Assembly (NCBI GenBank): GCA_019634675.1
Contig: JAHCAX010000001.1
Coordinates: 868,001-932,000, forward strand
Direction: 5' to 3'
Length of the DNA: 64,000 nt
DNA from: Acherontichlamydia pituitae
Lineage (GTDB): Bacteria > Chlamydiota > Chlamydiia > Chlamydiales > Rhabdochlamydiaceae
A program made the translations under genes and the position numbers. This document shows, piece by piece, positions 32,254 to 40,784 of the stretch. The notes below the pieces were generated by a model, which was not told the DNA's origin, searched no databases, and saw only the letters and a list, made by a program, of their open reading frames with translations. Positions within the stretch are counted from its first letter, which is position 1, and the number at the start of each line of letters is the position of its first letter.

Positions 32254-33336
32254 ATGAAAAGAATCGTTCATTATTTTAATAATTTGAAAATCTTTCTTAT
32301 TGGAATGGTTGTGGCTGTCCATGCGGCTCTTGCATATCAACTTGGAGGAAAAGGCTGGCCAGTCGCTGATCCAGTCAACACTAATGGTTTTTTGCCTTTT
32401 TTGACATGGCAAGCGACTTATTTTATGGGATTATTTTTTCTAATCTCAGGCTATTTTTTACCTGACTCATGCAAAAAAGGGAATGCCTGGCCTATTTTTA
32501 CAAAGAAACTCATTCGGTTGGGAATTCCAACTCTTTTGACTGTTTTTGTCCTATTGCCTCCTACATTGTATCTAACTCTTCCTCTCATAGGAAGACAAGA
32601 TGAGATTCCTTCTTTCTGGTCTTTCTATGCAGATGGGTTCTTATCTAAAGCTTATTTTACTTTTGGGCATACTTGGTTCATTGTCCAACTCCTGCTCTAT
32701 TCAACGATCTACATTTTTTTAAGACCTGCGCTAGAACGCTTTTTTAAAACAAAGCTGAAAATCACGCATACAACTATCTTATTTTATACTCTTTTTCTCT
32801 TTGGAACGACTTGGATTGTGAACTTAAGTTATCCTCAAGATGCGTGGCGCCTATATCATTTATTCGAGCCTTACCATCTTCCCCAATACATTTCCCTTTT
32901 TTTCCTGGGAATTTTTGCTAAGAAAAATCAATTGCTGGACGCTCTTGAAAATCGAGTGGGATATGTTTGGCTTGCAATTGGAATACTCGGAGTATTGTAC
33001 ATGAGCATGCATCAGTGTACTGGAATGCTGTATGATTCACCGACGTTTAATGCCCTCTGGTCTTCTTTTATGTGCAGCGCTTGGTGTGTAGGATTGCTGA
33101 CATTATTTCGAGGTCATGTAAATGGATGCAGCCCTCTACAGGAATGGCTAGCTAGAAATACTTATGGTGTTTATCTGTTGCATGTTTCGGTCATTGTGTT
33201 TCTTCATTATATCCTCTTTCCTTATGCTTGGAATGCTTGGGTAAAATTCTCCATTGTGTTCGTAATCGGTTATGTCCTATCCAATGGGATCTGTGGGTTA
33301 TTGCGAATGACGCCTTATCTTAGAAAAATCATCTAA
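32254..33336 (+). CDS. Acyltransferase-3 family membrane protein
   Basis: A 360-residue polytopic protein (about ten transmembrane helices). The ATG at 32254 gives MKRIVHYFNNLKIFLIGMVV, matching the usual start of this family; an ATG at 32149 would add 35 residues. A His near VAVHAALAY in helix 1 is the conserved catalytic-type residue, and the second conserved segment GHTWFIVQLL is seen mid-protein. Family members O-acylate sugars or lipids at the inner membrane using acyl-CoA. The gene is AT-rich relative to neighbours, and the stop lies in a small stem-loop. The acceptor is unknown. Confidence 0.82.
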   Translation: MKRIVHYFNNLKIFLIGMVVAVHAALAYQLGGKGWPVADPVNTNGFLPFLTWQATYFMGLFFLISGYFLPDSCKKGNAWPIFTKKLIRLGIPTLLTVFVLLPPTLYLTLPLIGRQDEIPSFWSFYADGFLSKAYFTFGHTWFIVQLLLYSTIYIFLRPALERFFKTKLKITHTTILFYTLFLFGTTWIVNLSYPQDAWRLYHLFEPYHLPQYISLFFLGIFAKKNQLLDALENRVGYVWLAIGILGVLYMSMHQCTGMLYDSPTFNALWSSFMCSAWCVGLLTLFRGHVNGCSPLQEWLARNTYGVYLLHVSVIVFLHYILFPYAWNAWVKFSIVFVIGYVLSNGICGLLRMTPYLRKII

Positions 33337-33340
33337 GGCG
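33311..33340 (+). terminator. Stem-loop containing the acyltransferase stop codon
   Basis: CGCCTTA (33311-33317) pairs with TAAGGCG (33334-33340); the TAA stop (33334-33336) is within the right arm. Short stem, weak T content after it. Confidence 0.45.
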
Positions 33341-33584
33341 CTTCTATACTACTGACAGTTGAAAGTTAGAGAGTTTGCAAAACAAAATATCCTTTTCTTT
33401 TGAAGCAGAATCCTTCGTTTATGCTTATTCAAGGTGGGAGCAAAGGAGTTTCATTATATCTGCCCCATATCTGAGGTGTTGGCTCTGCCAAATTCCCGAT
33501 TTTCTTCTCAAGGTGGTTTTGCACCTGCCTCTACAGGAAAAATTTAAATTCGACTTTTGCTGGTTGATCGGGTAAAATGTGTCC

Positions 33585-34259
33585 ATGAAATGGATCCATC
33601 AGTATCAACTTTTTCTTTTTGATTTCGACGGGCTTCTCGTCGACACAGAGAACCTGCATTTGCAGGCTTACAAGGATGTGTGCCGGTCCAGAGGGTTCAA
33701 TCTGGATTGGGACTTCGAGCAATTTTGCCGTATCGCCCATGCGAAAGCATCGGGCACACGTGATGCGCTCTATGAGATGTTCCCAGGCTTAGCTGTTCAG
33801 GAGCCGCGATGGGAAATCCTGTATCAGGAAAAAAAAGATGCCTATGAGAATTTGCTGAGGTCTGGGAACCTTCAGCTGATGCCGGGCGCTGAAGAATTGA
33901 TCGCAGCTTTGCATGCGGCCAATATCAAACGGTGCGTCGTCACAAACTCCCCTCTTAAACAGATCGAGATCATCCGAGAAGCTTTGCCGGTTTTACAGAC
34001 AATTCCGTTGTGGCTGACTCGAGAAAGCTACCAAAATCCAAAACCTGCTCCAGATGGCTATCTCAAAGCGATCGAAATGATCGGTCAAAAAGGAGATAGG
34101 GTCATCGGTTTTGAGGACTCGTTGAAAGGGCTGCAGTCGTTATATGCGGCAGGAGCTGATGGAGTGCTCATTTGCCCAAAAGGAGCCTCTCATGTCTCTG
34201 AATGCGCTAAGCTGAATGCGGTGCATTTCGAATCGCTTTCAAGCGTTGAACTTGGATAA
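33585..34259 (+). CDS. HAD-family phosphatase (beta-phosphoglucomutase-like)
   Basis: A 224-residue subfamily IA HAD hydrolase. Motif I FDFDGLLVDTE, motif II VVTNSP, motif III lysine in QNPKPAPDGY and motif IV GFEDSLKGL are complete, with a helical cap of the phosphoglucomutase/phosphoglycolate-phosphatase type. It corresponds in position to the HAD gene next to truA in Chlamydia. The 3' end overlaps truA by 70 bp on the opposite strand. The substrate is unassigned. Confidence 0.88.
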   Translation: MKWIHQYQLFLFDFDGLLVDTENLHLQAYKDVCRSRGFNLDWDFEQFCRIAHAKASGTRDALYEMFPGLAVQEPRWEILYQEKKDAYENLLRSGNLQLMPGAEELIAALHAANIKRCVVTNSPLKQIEIIREALPVLQTIPLWLTRESYQNPKPAPDGYLKAIEMIGQKGDRVIGFEDSLKGLQSLYAAGADGVLICPKGASHVSECAKLNAVHFESLSSVELG

Positions 34260-34999
34260 TTGACTTTAATCAGAAATAGTCCATGCGGAGGCGCTGTCCT
34301 TCCCGCTTTTCTTCTGTCTTTTGCCGCAAAAATTTCAGGAAGAGACTTAAGAGGTATTTTTCCGTAGCTGATATCAAGCAAGGTGCCAACGAGGTTGCGC
34401 ACCATTTTATACAAGAAGCCATTCCCTTCAAATTCCAACCGGATCCCTTTCGGAATAGGAACGATCTGTAAGCGATGGATTGTCCGCACAGGATTTTTAG
34501 CGGCGGAGCCGCTGTGCGCTTCATGGGAAAATGAAGTGAAGTCGTGCGTGCCGACGCATTGGGCTGCAGCTTTTTCCAATAGGAAAAGATCGACCCGATG
34601 GGGAACGTGATAGCGGTATTGCTTGAAAAACGGATCGAGGATCGGATCAAGATGCAGATAATAGTGGTAGATCTTCCCTGTTGCGCTGTAGCGTGCATGG
34701 AAATCGGCCGGCGCTTCTTCGATCGAGCAGATCCGGATGTCATGGGGCAGTAGGCCATTGAGCGAACCTTGCAGTTTGTAGAGGTCGAGGGGATGCTCAT
34801 GGGTAAAATGGGCGGTTTGTCCATAGGCGTGGACGCCTGCGTCTGTCCTTCCAGAGCCCTGGATCGGCGTCGGAGCGCGCAGCGCTGTGGAGAGGGCTTT
34901 TTCGATCAGCTCTTGGATAGAGGTTCCATTGGATTGGACCTGCCAGCCGCTATAATGGGTCCCGTCATAGGCGATTAGCAGCTTGTATGTATTTTTCAT
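34190..34999 (-). CDS. truA: tRNA pseudouridine(38-40) synthase TruA
   Basis: A 269-residue enzyme. The start at ATG 34999 forms an ATGA overlap with the ispD stop. Catalytic Asp lies in GSGRTDAGVHAYGQ near residue 53, and NGFLYKMVRNLVGTL is the C-terminal family motif. It modifies U38-40 in the anticodon arm of many tRNAs. Its end overlaps the convergent HAD gene. Confidence 0.94.
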   Translation of the reverse strand: MKNTYKLLIAYDGTHYSGWQVQSNGTSIQELIEKALSTALRAPTPIQGSGRTDAGVHAYGQTAHFTHEHPLDLYKLQGSLNGLLPHDIRICSIEEAPADFHARYSATGKIYHYYLHLDPILDPFFKQYRYHVPHRVDLFLLEKAAAQCVGTHDFTSFSHEAHSGSAAKNPVRTIHRLQIVPIPKGIRLEFEGNGFLYKMVRNLVGTLLDISYGKIPLKSLPEIFAAKDRRKAGRTAPPHGLFLIKVNYPSSTLESDSKCTAFSLAHSET

Positions 35000-35679
35000 A
35001 AAGGAAAGCGGGTGTGCAGGGCCACTTGCCAATCTTCTGGGGTCGTGATCTTAAAATTTTGATAAGAATCTTTAACCAATTTGACGGGATGGCCAGTGAG
35101 CTCGACCAAAGAAGCATCGTCGGTGACATCTAGATTGTACTCGAGGGCAATGTCAAATCCTTTTTTTAAAAGGGCGGGTGTTGCAACTTGAGGCGTATGC
35201 ATCTCCCAAAGCTTCGAGCGGTCTAAAGTGCGTTGGATGAATTGGTTTGGATCGGTTTCTTTAATGGTGTTTTTAGCAGGGACAGCTAATGCTGCTGCCC
35301 CATAACGCCTTGCTTCTTCGAGGAGTTGCTCGAGGCTGTCCTTAGATAGGAAAGGACGGGCGCTGTCATGGACGCAGACGAGATCGGGTTGGGAAGAAAT
35401 GGTAAGGAATCCATTGTAGACGGAGTCTTGACGGCGGTTTCCGGGTAAGGCAAAACGGACCTCGGGAAGAGTGAAACGGGGAAAAAGGGAGTGGAACTGA
35501 GGTTCGCACACAACAATAATTTCAATGACGTGAGGGCAGGAGCTAAATTGCTCAAAGCTATGGAGCGCAACGGGTTTTCCCTGCAAGTTAAGAAATTGTT
35601 TGGGTGTTTGCGACTGCATCCGGCTGCCTTGGCCGCCAGCCAGCAAGATCACTGATACTTTATATGGAGAGGATTTCAT
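34996..35679 (-). CDS. ispD: 2-C-methyl-D-erythritol 4-phosphate cytidylyltransferase
   Basis: A 227-residue enzyme of the MEP isoprenoid pathway making CDP-methylerythritol from CTP. The start MKSSPYKVSVILLAGGQGSR at 35679 gives the usual length; a start 17 codons upstream is less likely. GGQGSRM...PKQFL is the CTP-binding loop and VHDSARPF the metal-binding segment. Coupled to truA and downstream of the SWIB gene, as in Chlamydia. Confidence 0.93.
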   Translation of the reverse strand: MKSSPYKVSVILLAGGQGSRMQSQTPKQFLNLQGKPVALHSFEQFSSCPHVIEIIVVCEPQFHSLFPRFTLPEVRFALPGNRRQDSVYNGFLTISSQPDLVCVHDSARPFLSKDSLEQLLEEARRYGAAALAVPAKNTIKETDPNQFIQRTLDRSKLWEMHTPQVATPALLKKGFDIALEYNLDVTDDASLVELTGHPVKLVKDSYQNFKITTPEDWQVALHTRFPL

Positions 35680-35744
35680 AAGCGTAGAGGATAATCGAAA
35701 GGGAGGCAGAATGCAACCGTGGGAGTGCATTCTGCCGGCAAAAG

Positions 35745-36002
35745 TTACGAGAGATGCTTGCTAACGAGTTTTGTCATTTCAAACATGTTAACAGATTTTT
35801 TAGCTCCGAAGACTTTAGCTAGCTTGTCATCAGGATTGATGTTGCGCTTGTTCTTCGCATCTTGGCATTTGTTGGATTTGATATAAGCCCAGAGTTTTTT
35901 AGTCACTTCTGTACGCGGCATTGGTCCCTTTCCGACAACAGCGGAGAGATCGTCGCTGATCTGCATCGGTTGCATAAACTTTGATTTCTTATCTTTTGCC
36001 AT
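35745..36002 (-). CDS. SWIB (BAF60b) domain protein
   Basis: An 85-residue protein consisting almost wholly of one SWIB domain: PMPRTEVTKKLWAYIKSN, then RNINPDDKLAKVFG and MFEMTKLVSKHL. AAGGAG sits 7 nt before the ATG. SWIB domains are common in eukaryotic chromatin proteins and, among bacteria, largely confined to Chlamydiae; a link to chromosome condensation or nucleoid biology has been suggested. A free-standing SWIB next to prfB is a phylum marker. Confidence 0.93.
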   Translation of the reverse strand: MAKDKKSKFMQPMQISDDLSAVVGKGPMPRTEVTKKLWAYIKSNKCQDAKNKRNINPDDKLAKVFGAKKSVNMFEMTKLVSKHLS

Positions 36003-36326
36003 TTGCTTTCTCCTTTAAAAATACTGCGTTTGGCCTATCCTCACATAGTTTTCATTGGATAGACGTTTCGAGGGTTGATACGAGTTATTTCCTCGAAGGA
36101 CAAGTTGTAGCTCTCCTGGGAATTAATAGTCAAAAAAAATCGTTGCAGCTTATTTTTTCTGCGGTAGGATTTTCCAAGAAGAAGTGAGTTTAAGTTGTTG
36201 ATTATCAATATTTTTATGTTTTGTCCTTTAAAAAGGGTATTTTTTTCAATTGCGCCGTTGCAGTTCCCGAGGTAGTATTTGGAATCTTTGTGAAATTCAG
36301 CGAACTTCGCCTCAAACTCGAAATGA
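36003..36326. other. Divergent spacer without recognised genes
   Basis: The 324 bp between the SWIB gene and the UGP3-like gene hold promoters for both directions. I found no convincing RNA gene, repeat or small coding region. The UGP3-like ATG has no strong ribosome-binding site. Confidence 0.5.
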
Positions 36327-38465
36327 ATGATGACTAGATTATCTGAATTAGCTGCTGTGCTGCGAACCACTTCCAATCCGCTTGAAAAGCTGGATCTGCT
36401 CAACCGCGATCCTTCCGTTGTTTCTTTTATGGAGCGGCCAAGCGCTCTCCGCACATTTTTAGCGGGACTTTCCATTGAATGCGAAGTTGTGATCAAATCT
36501 CTGATTGCCTTAGGGCAGGCAGAGAGGCTTTTGCCCAATGAAGAGAGTGAAATTGGCATTGCTGATCAGCTTAGGACCCTCATTGAAGCATTGATGCCTG
36601 TCGAGAAGTTTTATCGGGAGATCGGCGGATTGGTCGGATATCATGCGCTGATGCTTCACCATCTTCAAAAAAAGGAGCCGGATGAGGAAGTGGCAAGGGC
36701 TGTCTACCATCGGCCCCAAGGGATCGATCTATTTGATGCTTCGAAAGAAGTTCGCGAGTTTGTTCTTGCCGGGATTTCATTATTGTCTTCCATTGCTGAA
36801 ATTTATCCTGTCGGCGGGGCGGCTGACAGGCTGCGGCTCCACGATCCGCAGACCAAAGTTCCCCTCCCTGCCGCCAAGTTGCAGTTTTGCGGTAAAACCC
36901 TCCTTGAGTGGATGGTGCATGATCTGCAAGCGCGCGAGTACCTCTATTATAAGCTCTTTAAAGAGCAGGTCACCGTGCCGATCGCCATGATGACTTCTCA
37001 GGAAAAGGACAATCACGCTCAAATATTGTCTCTTTGCAATGAGAAGAAGTGGTTTGGAAGGCCTGCAAGCAGTTTTGCCTTTTTTTGCCAGCCTGCGGTC
37101 CCTACTATGGACAAAGAGGGAAATTGGTGTTTGCTAAAGCCTATGAAGCCGCTGATGAAGCCTGGCGGACATGGCGTGATTTGGAAATTGGCAAAGGACC
37201 AAGGTATCTTCGATTGGTTGTCTGAGTTAAATAAGAAGAAGGTAATTGTCCGGCAGATCAACAATCCCGTTGCAGGTTGCGATTACGGTCTTTTGGCATT
37301 TACGGGAGTCGGTTGCAAGCTTGACAAGCAATTTGGTTTTGCATCGTGCTTAAGACAGGTGAAAGCAGCGGAAGGGGTCAATGTCCTGATTGAAAAAAAC
37401 GCCGACAGCCATGTCGAATACTGTTTGACGAACATCGAGTATTGCGATTTTGAGAAATTCGGGATTGAAGATGTGCCGGTAGGCCCTAAGAGCTGTTATT
37501 CTCAGTATCCTTCCAATACCAATATCTTGTTCGCAGACATAGCGCGCATTTGCAATGCAGTCTCCGAATGTCCGATCCCAGGAATGATCGTTAACTTGAA
37601 GAAAATGACATTTCTAGACGAACAAGGAGAAACACGCCAAGAGGAGTTGGCCCGATTAGAGTCGACGATGCAGAATATTGCCGATTCTTTTGTATATCGG
37701 TTCTCTTTAGAAGAAAAAGGAAATGATTTGCCTGAGCTGGACACTTTTCTGACTTATAACCACCGGCACAAAACAATCTCTACCGTCAAGAAAGAGTATG
37801 CAGAAGGAGGCTCTCTTTTAGAAACTCCCGAAGGATGTTATTGGGACCTTTATCAGAATGCCCATGAGCTTTTGGAAAAGCATTGCCGATTTTCCCTGCC
37901 TGAGTTCGTTGATCAGACGAGTTATCTGCTCTCAGGGCCGGCATTCGACTTTTCCTACCATCCTTCATTAGGGCCTATCTATTCGATCATTGCGCAAAAA
38001 CTGCGCAAGGGAAAAATCGCACGCGGCAGCCAGCTGCATTTGGAAATCGCTGAGATCGATTGCGAAAACTTAAGCTTGCGCGGACGCTTGAGCATTATGG
38101 CAAGCAATCCGATGGGGCATCTGAACGAGGACGGGAAGCTGCATTATTCTGATCGGAGCGGCAGGTGCAAGCTTCTCAATGTTTCGGTCATCAATGATGG
38201 GGGATTGCTGCCATCTGCCACGTCATGCTGGAAGCGGGAAGGTAAAGCCGCAGCGGGCTGCGAGATTTTTTTACACGGCGATAGCGAGTTTGAAGCCTGC
38301 AATGTAACGCTATCAGGAGATTTCCGCATCGAAGTCGAAGATGGATTTCGGGTCATTGCCATAGAAGAAAATGGAAAGATCGAGTTGAAAAAAGAAAAGC
38401 TTGGCGATAGCCGTTGGCATTGGGTCTACCAGCTAAATGACCAACATGAAATTTGTTTGAAATGA
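36327..38465 (+). CDS. UGP3-like UTP-sugar nucleotidyltransferase
   Basis: A 712-residue protein. It has a helical N-terminal region (1-150), a nucleotidyltransferase core with VGGAADRLRL at about 160 (GGxxxRLG-type loop), AAKLQFCGKTLLEW, PIAMMTSQEKDNH at about 218 and KPGGHGVIWKLAKDQG at about 277. A C-terminal left-handed beta-helix-like domain (about 567-700) contains GRCKLLNVSVIN. This set and order recall the plant chloroplast UDP-glucose pyrophosphorylase 3, which supplies UDP-glucose for sulfolipid synthesis; that match is from memory. It is much longer than standard UGPases. It is inserted between SWIB and prfB, which are adjacent in Chlamydia. The sugar specificity is unknown. Confidence 0.72.
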   Translation: MMTRLSELAAVLRTTSNPLEKLDLLNRDPSVVSFMERPSALRTFLAGLSIECEVVIKSLIALGQAERLLPNEESEIGIADQLRTLIEALMPVEKFYREIGGLVGYHALMLHHLQKKEPDEEVARAVYHRPQGIDLFDASKEVREFVLAGISLLSSIAEIYPVGGAADRLRLHDPQTKVPLPAAKLQFCGKTLLEWMVHDLQAREYLYYKLFKEQVTVPIAMMTSQEKDNHAQILSLCNEKKWFGRPASSFAFFCQPAVPTMDKEGNWCLLKPMKPLMKPGGHGVIWKLAKDQGIFDWLSELNKKKVIVRQINNPVAGCDYGLLAFTGVGCKLDKQFGFASCLRQVKAAEGVNVLIEKNADSHVEYCLTNIEYCDFEKFGIEDVPVGPKSCYSQYPSNTNILFADIARICNAVSECPIPGMIVNLKKMTFLDEQGETRQEELARLESTMQNIADSFVYRFSLEEKGNDLPELDTFLTYNHRHKTISTVKKEYAEGGSLLETPEGCYWDLYQNAHELLEKHCRFSLPEFVDQTSYLLSGPAFDFSYHPSLGPIYSIIAQKLRKGKIARGSQLHLEIAEIDCENLSLRGRLSIMASNPMGHLNEDGKLHYSDRSGRCKLLNVSVINDGGLLPSATSCWKREGKAAAGCEIFLHGDSEFEACNVTLSGDFRIEVEDGFRVIAIEENGKIELKKEKLGDSRWHWVYQLNDQHEICLK

Positions 38466-38485
38466 GAACAGAGAGGGGAAATAAA

Positions 38486-38513
38486 AAAGCAGTGGATTGA
38501 TGTCCACTGCTTT
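38486..38513. terminator. Bidirectional terminator between UGP3-like and small membrane protein genes
   Basis: AAAGCAGTGGA and TCCACTGCTTT form a perfect 11-bp stem with a 6-nt loop. Read on the minus strand it is followed by a run of six T, giving a strong terminator for the 124-aa gene; on the plus strand it lies 21 bp after the UGP3-like stop. Confidence 0.9.
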
Positions 38514-38528
38514 CGAAGGAAAAATTCC

Positions 38529-38903
38529 TTACACGCGAGTAGCTGTATTAGCTGGCGCAGATGTCTGCGTAGCAGGAGCTGGTGTAGCTTTGCTGCAGAA
38601 AACTGAGCTAATGATCGCATATCCCGCTGCGCCAATTGCTGCAGCAATTGCTGCTACGAGGATTGTGCCACGGTTTTCGCTGACAAAATCTTTGAGTTTG
38701 TCGAAATGTGGTTTTGCATATTCAGCGGCTTTTTGTGCATAGTCTGCAACTGTTGAGCCGATTGTTTGCACTGTTTTTGATCCCCATTCAACAGCGCTGG
38801 ATAGAGTATCGCTGATTGTTTGGTATATTGTAGAGCATGTTCCTGCTTCTTGAGCTGTTACTGCTGCTGGAACAGCTGCTGCTGCTGCTGCTGTGACTGA
38901 CAT
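38529..38903 (-). CDS. Small Ala-rich single-span membrane protein, probably abundant
   Basis: A 124-residue protein, not recognised. AGGAGG stands six bases before the ATG, and a strong terminator follows, both signs of high expression. The N-terminus is Ala-rich (MSVTAAAAAAVPAAVTAQE), a helical stretch follows (about 25-75, with WGSKTVQTIGSTVADYAQKA), and one membrane segment lies at about residues 80-103 (GTILVAAIAAAIGAAGYAII). The tail is Ala/Thr/Pro-rich and disordered. It could be an envelope or inclusion-membrane component; no classical bilobed Inc hydrophobic domain is seen. It sits inside the otherwise conserved SWIB-prfB block. Confidence 0.72.
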   Translation of the reverse strand: MSVTAAAAAAVPAAVTAQEAGTCSTIYQTISDTLSSAVEWGSKTVQTIGSTVADYAQKAAEYAKPHFDKLKDFVSENRGTILVAAIAAAIGAAGYAIISSVFCSKATPAPATQTSAPANTATRV

Positions 38904-39170
38904 ATTGACCTCCTGATAGAGTGTTATTTCTCAAGGGGAAAACCCTGCTTGAAAACTGCGGTTTATTATACCTTTGGCCTGATTTATGTAAAGACCTGGT
39001 TAAGTTTTCGTAAATTTCAGCAAATTTATCGCTGCAGATTTTGCCTATGAGCAAAAGAGGATATATATATGGGGAAATGCACGTGACTTTTTTAGGAATT
39101 TATCGGATAATCTGTGGGTAAGCTGCAGTGGCTCCAAAAAATGAACAACCTTGAAAAATGGATGTCAAAA

Positions 39171-40269
39171 ATGATCAACGAACAAGTGCAAGACCAAATC
39201 AAAAGCATCGATAATCGCCTCCTTCATATGTGGAGGTATCTTTGACTTAGGTACAAAAGCACAAAAAGTAGCCGAACTTGAAAAGAGGATGGAAGAGAGC
39301 GACTTTTGGGACGATAACACGGCAGCGCAGAAAGTGATCAGCGAGGCTAACGAACTCAAAGCGTGGACCATTCCTTATCAAGAGCTGAAGCAACGGTTCG
39401 ACAATGTGAAGGATCTTTTGCCTGAAGTCGCCGAATCAGGCGATGCCGCGTTTTTTGATGAGCTGATCAGCGAGTTGAAAGAAGTCGATCGGGTTCTTTC
39501 TGAAATGGAAGTCCGCAAGATGTTATCTGGAGAGCTCGATGGAAAGAACTGTTTTTTAAGCATCAATGCGGGAGCTGGCGGAACAGAAGCGTGCGATTGG
39601 GCCCTGATGCTTTCAAGGATGTATCAACGCTGGGCTTCAAGGCGCGGATGGAAGATCGACGTCCTCGATACGGTCGATGGAGACGTTGCCGGCATCAAGA
39701 GCATCACATTCAAGATCACAGGAGCTTTCGCCTATGGGTATTGCAAAGCGGAAAGAGGGGTGCATCGGCTAGTCAGGATCTCTCCTTTTGACAGCAACGC
39801 CCGACGGCACACCAGCTTCGCTTCCGTCGACATCACTCCGGAAATCGATGACGACATCCAAATCGAGATCAGACCGGAACATGTCCGCGTCGATACCTAC
39901 CGCGCTTCCGGTGCGGGCGGACAGCATGTCAATAAAACAGATTCCGCTGTTCGGATGACCCACATCCCATCGGGGATTATTGTCTCTTGCCAAAGCGAGC
40001 GAAGCCAGATCCAAAACCGGGAAACGTGCATGAAGCTTTTGCGAGCGAAATTGTACGAGATCGAAATGATGGAACGGGAAAGTAAAGTCAAAGAGATAGC
40101 TGGCGAGAAAAAAGAGATTGCATGGGGATCGCAAATCCGCAATTATGTGTTTCAACCCTATACACTTGTCAAAGATACGCGCACGAAGTTCGAAGTTGGA
40201 AATATCCACGCTGTAATGGACGGTGATATCGATGACTTTGTGAACGCCTACTTGAAAGAATTTGGATGA
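39171..40269 (+). CDS. prfB: Peptide chain release factor 2 with programmed +1 frameshift
   Basis: The product needs a +1 shift: 24 codons from ATG 39171 end at CTT TGA C (39240-39246), and reading continues GAC TTA GGT to 40269. This gives 365 aa, the E. coli length, and 24 residues before the Asp as in B. subtilis. In-frame ATGs at 39141 and 39162 are alternatives. Recognition tripeptide SPF (ISPFDSNARRHTSF) and catalytic GGQ (SGAGGQHVNKTDSAVR) are intact. RF2 ends translation at UGA and UAA; the UGA at the shift site lets RF2 levels control RF2 synthesis. It leads a + strand operon with two GNATs, a SprT-like protein and yebC. Confidence 0.95.
39231..39246 (+). promoter_or_regulatory. prfB programmed frameshift site
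   Basis: TGGAGGT (39231-39237) is an internal Shine-Dalgarno sequence followed by TAT CTT TGA C, three bases before the slippery CTT and UGA stop. This is the classical RF2 autoregulatory arrangement. Confidence 0.95.
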
Positions 40270-40278
40270 GGAGGATTA

Positions 40279-40776
40279 ATGAGTCAAAAAGATGAAGCGG
40301 ACATCCGCTACACCTATTTAACGGATGCTCCTTACTTGAAGGATTGGCTGCAGATGGAAGAGGTGCAGCGCTGGTTTCCTACTTCCCAGGAAAAAGAGAT
40401 CGAAGATGCAGCGCAATGCTGGGTTGGTTTTTCGCGATATAATTCCAGTTTGACAGCCACAATTGACAATGTGCCTTGCGGGATGGGAACGCTGTTCTTG
40501 ATGCCCTATAAAAAAGTTGCCCACCATTGTTTGTTCAAGCTGGTCGTCGAGCCTAAGCATCAGAGAAGGGGAATTGGACGCGCCTTGTTAAAAAACTTAA
40601 AGCACTTGGCAAAGAACTATTTCCGGCTAGAACTGATGCATATCGAAGTTTTTGAAGGGAATCCCTTCATTCATTTGCTGAAGGAATTCGACTTCCAAGA
40701 ATTCGCCCGCCAAGAAAAATTCGTGAAAGACAAAGATAGGTATCTATCTAGAATTTTGTACCAAAGTTATCTTTAA
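40279..40776 (+). CDS. GNAT N-acetyltransferase, copy 1
   Basis: A 165-residue GNAT enzyme with the acetyl-CoA loop HQRRGIGRALL near residue 96 (Q/RxxGxG/A) and the C-terminal beta-bulge GNPFIHLLKEFDF. About half its positions match copy 2 directly downstream, including the N-terminal VQRWFP / LSWFP and GMG.LF / GMANLY segments. C. trachomatis carries one acetyltransferase gene here (recalled as yhhY, CT458). Substrate may be a protein N-terminus, polyamine or antibiotic; undetermined. Follows prfB by 9 bp with GAGGAGG before the ATG. Confidence 0.85.
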   Translation: MSQKDEADIRYTYLTDAPYLKDWLQMEEVQRWFPTSQEKEIEDAAQCWVGFSRYNSSLTATIDNVPCGMGTLFLMPYKKVAHHCLFKLVVEPKHQRRGIGRALLKNLKHLAKNYFRLELMHIEVFEGNPFIHLLKEFDFQEFARQEKFVKDKDRYLSRILYQSYL

Positions 40777-40784
40777 GAGGTTTA

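Noticed and set aside
33345..33372. Sequence CTACTGACAGTTGAAAGTT as a copy of the 2306-2380 repeat arm
   Set aside because: Only short blocks match and their order and orientation differ, so it is not a copy.
33375..33575. 66-codon open frame in the spacer before the HAD gene
   Set aside because: TTG start, no ribosome site and no family pattern; treated as chance.
36041..36559. 172-codon open frame on the minus strand
   Set aside because: It overlaps the UGP3-like gene start antisense, has no recognisable composition or motif, and no ribosome site.
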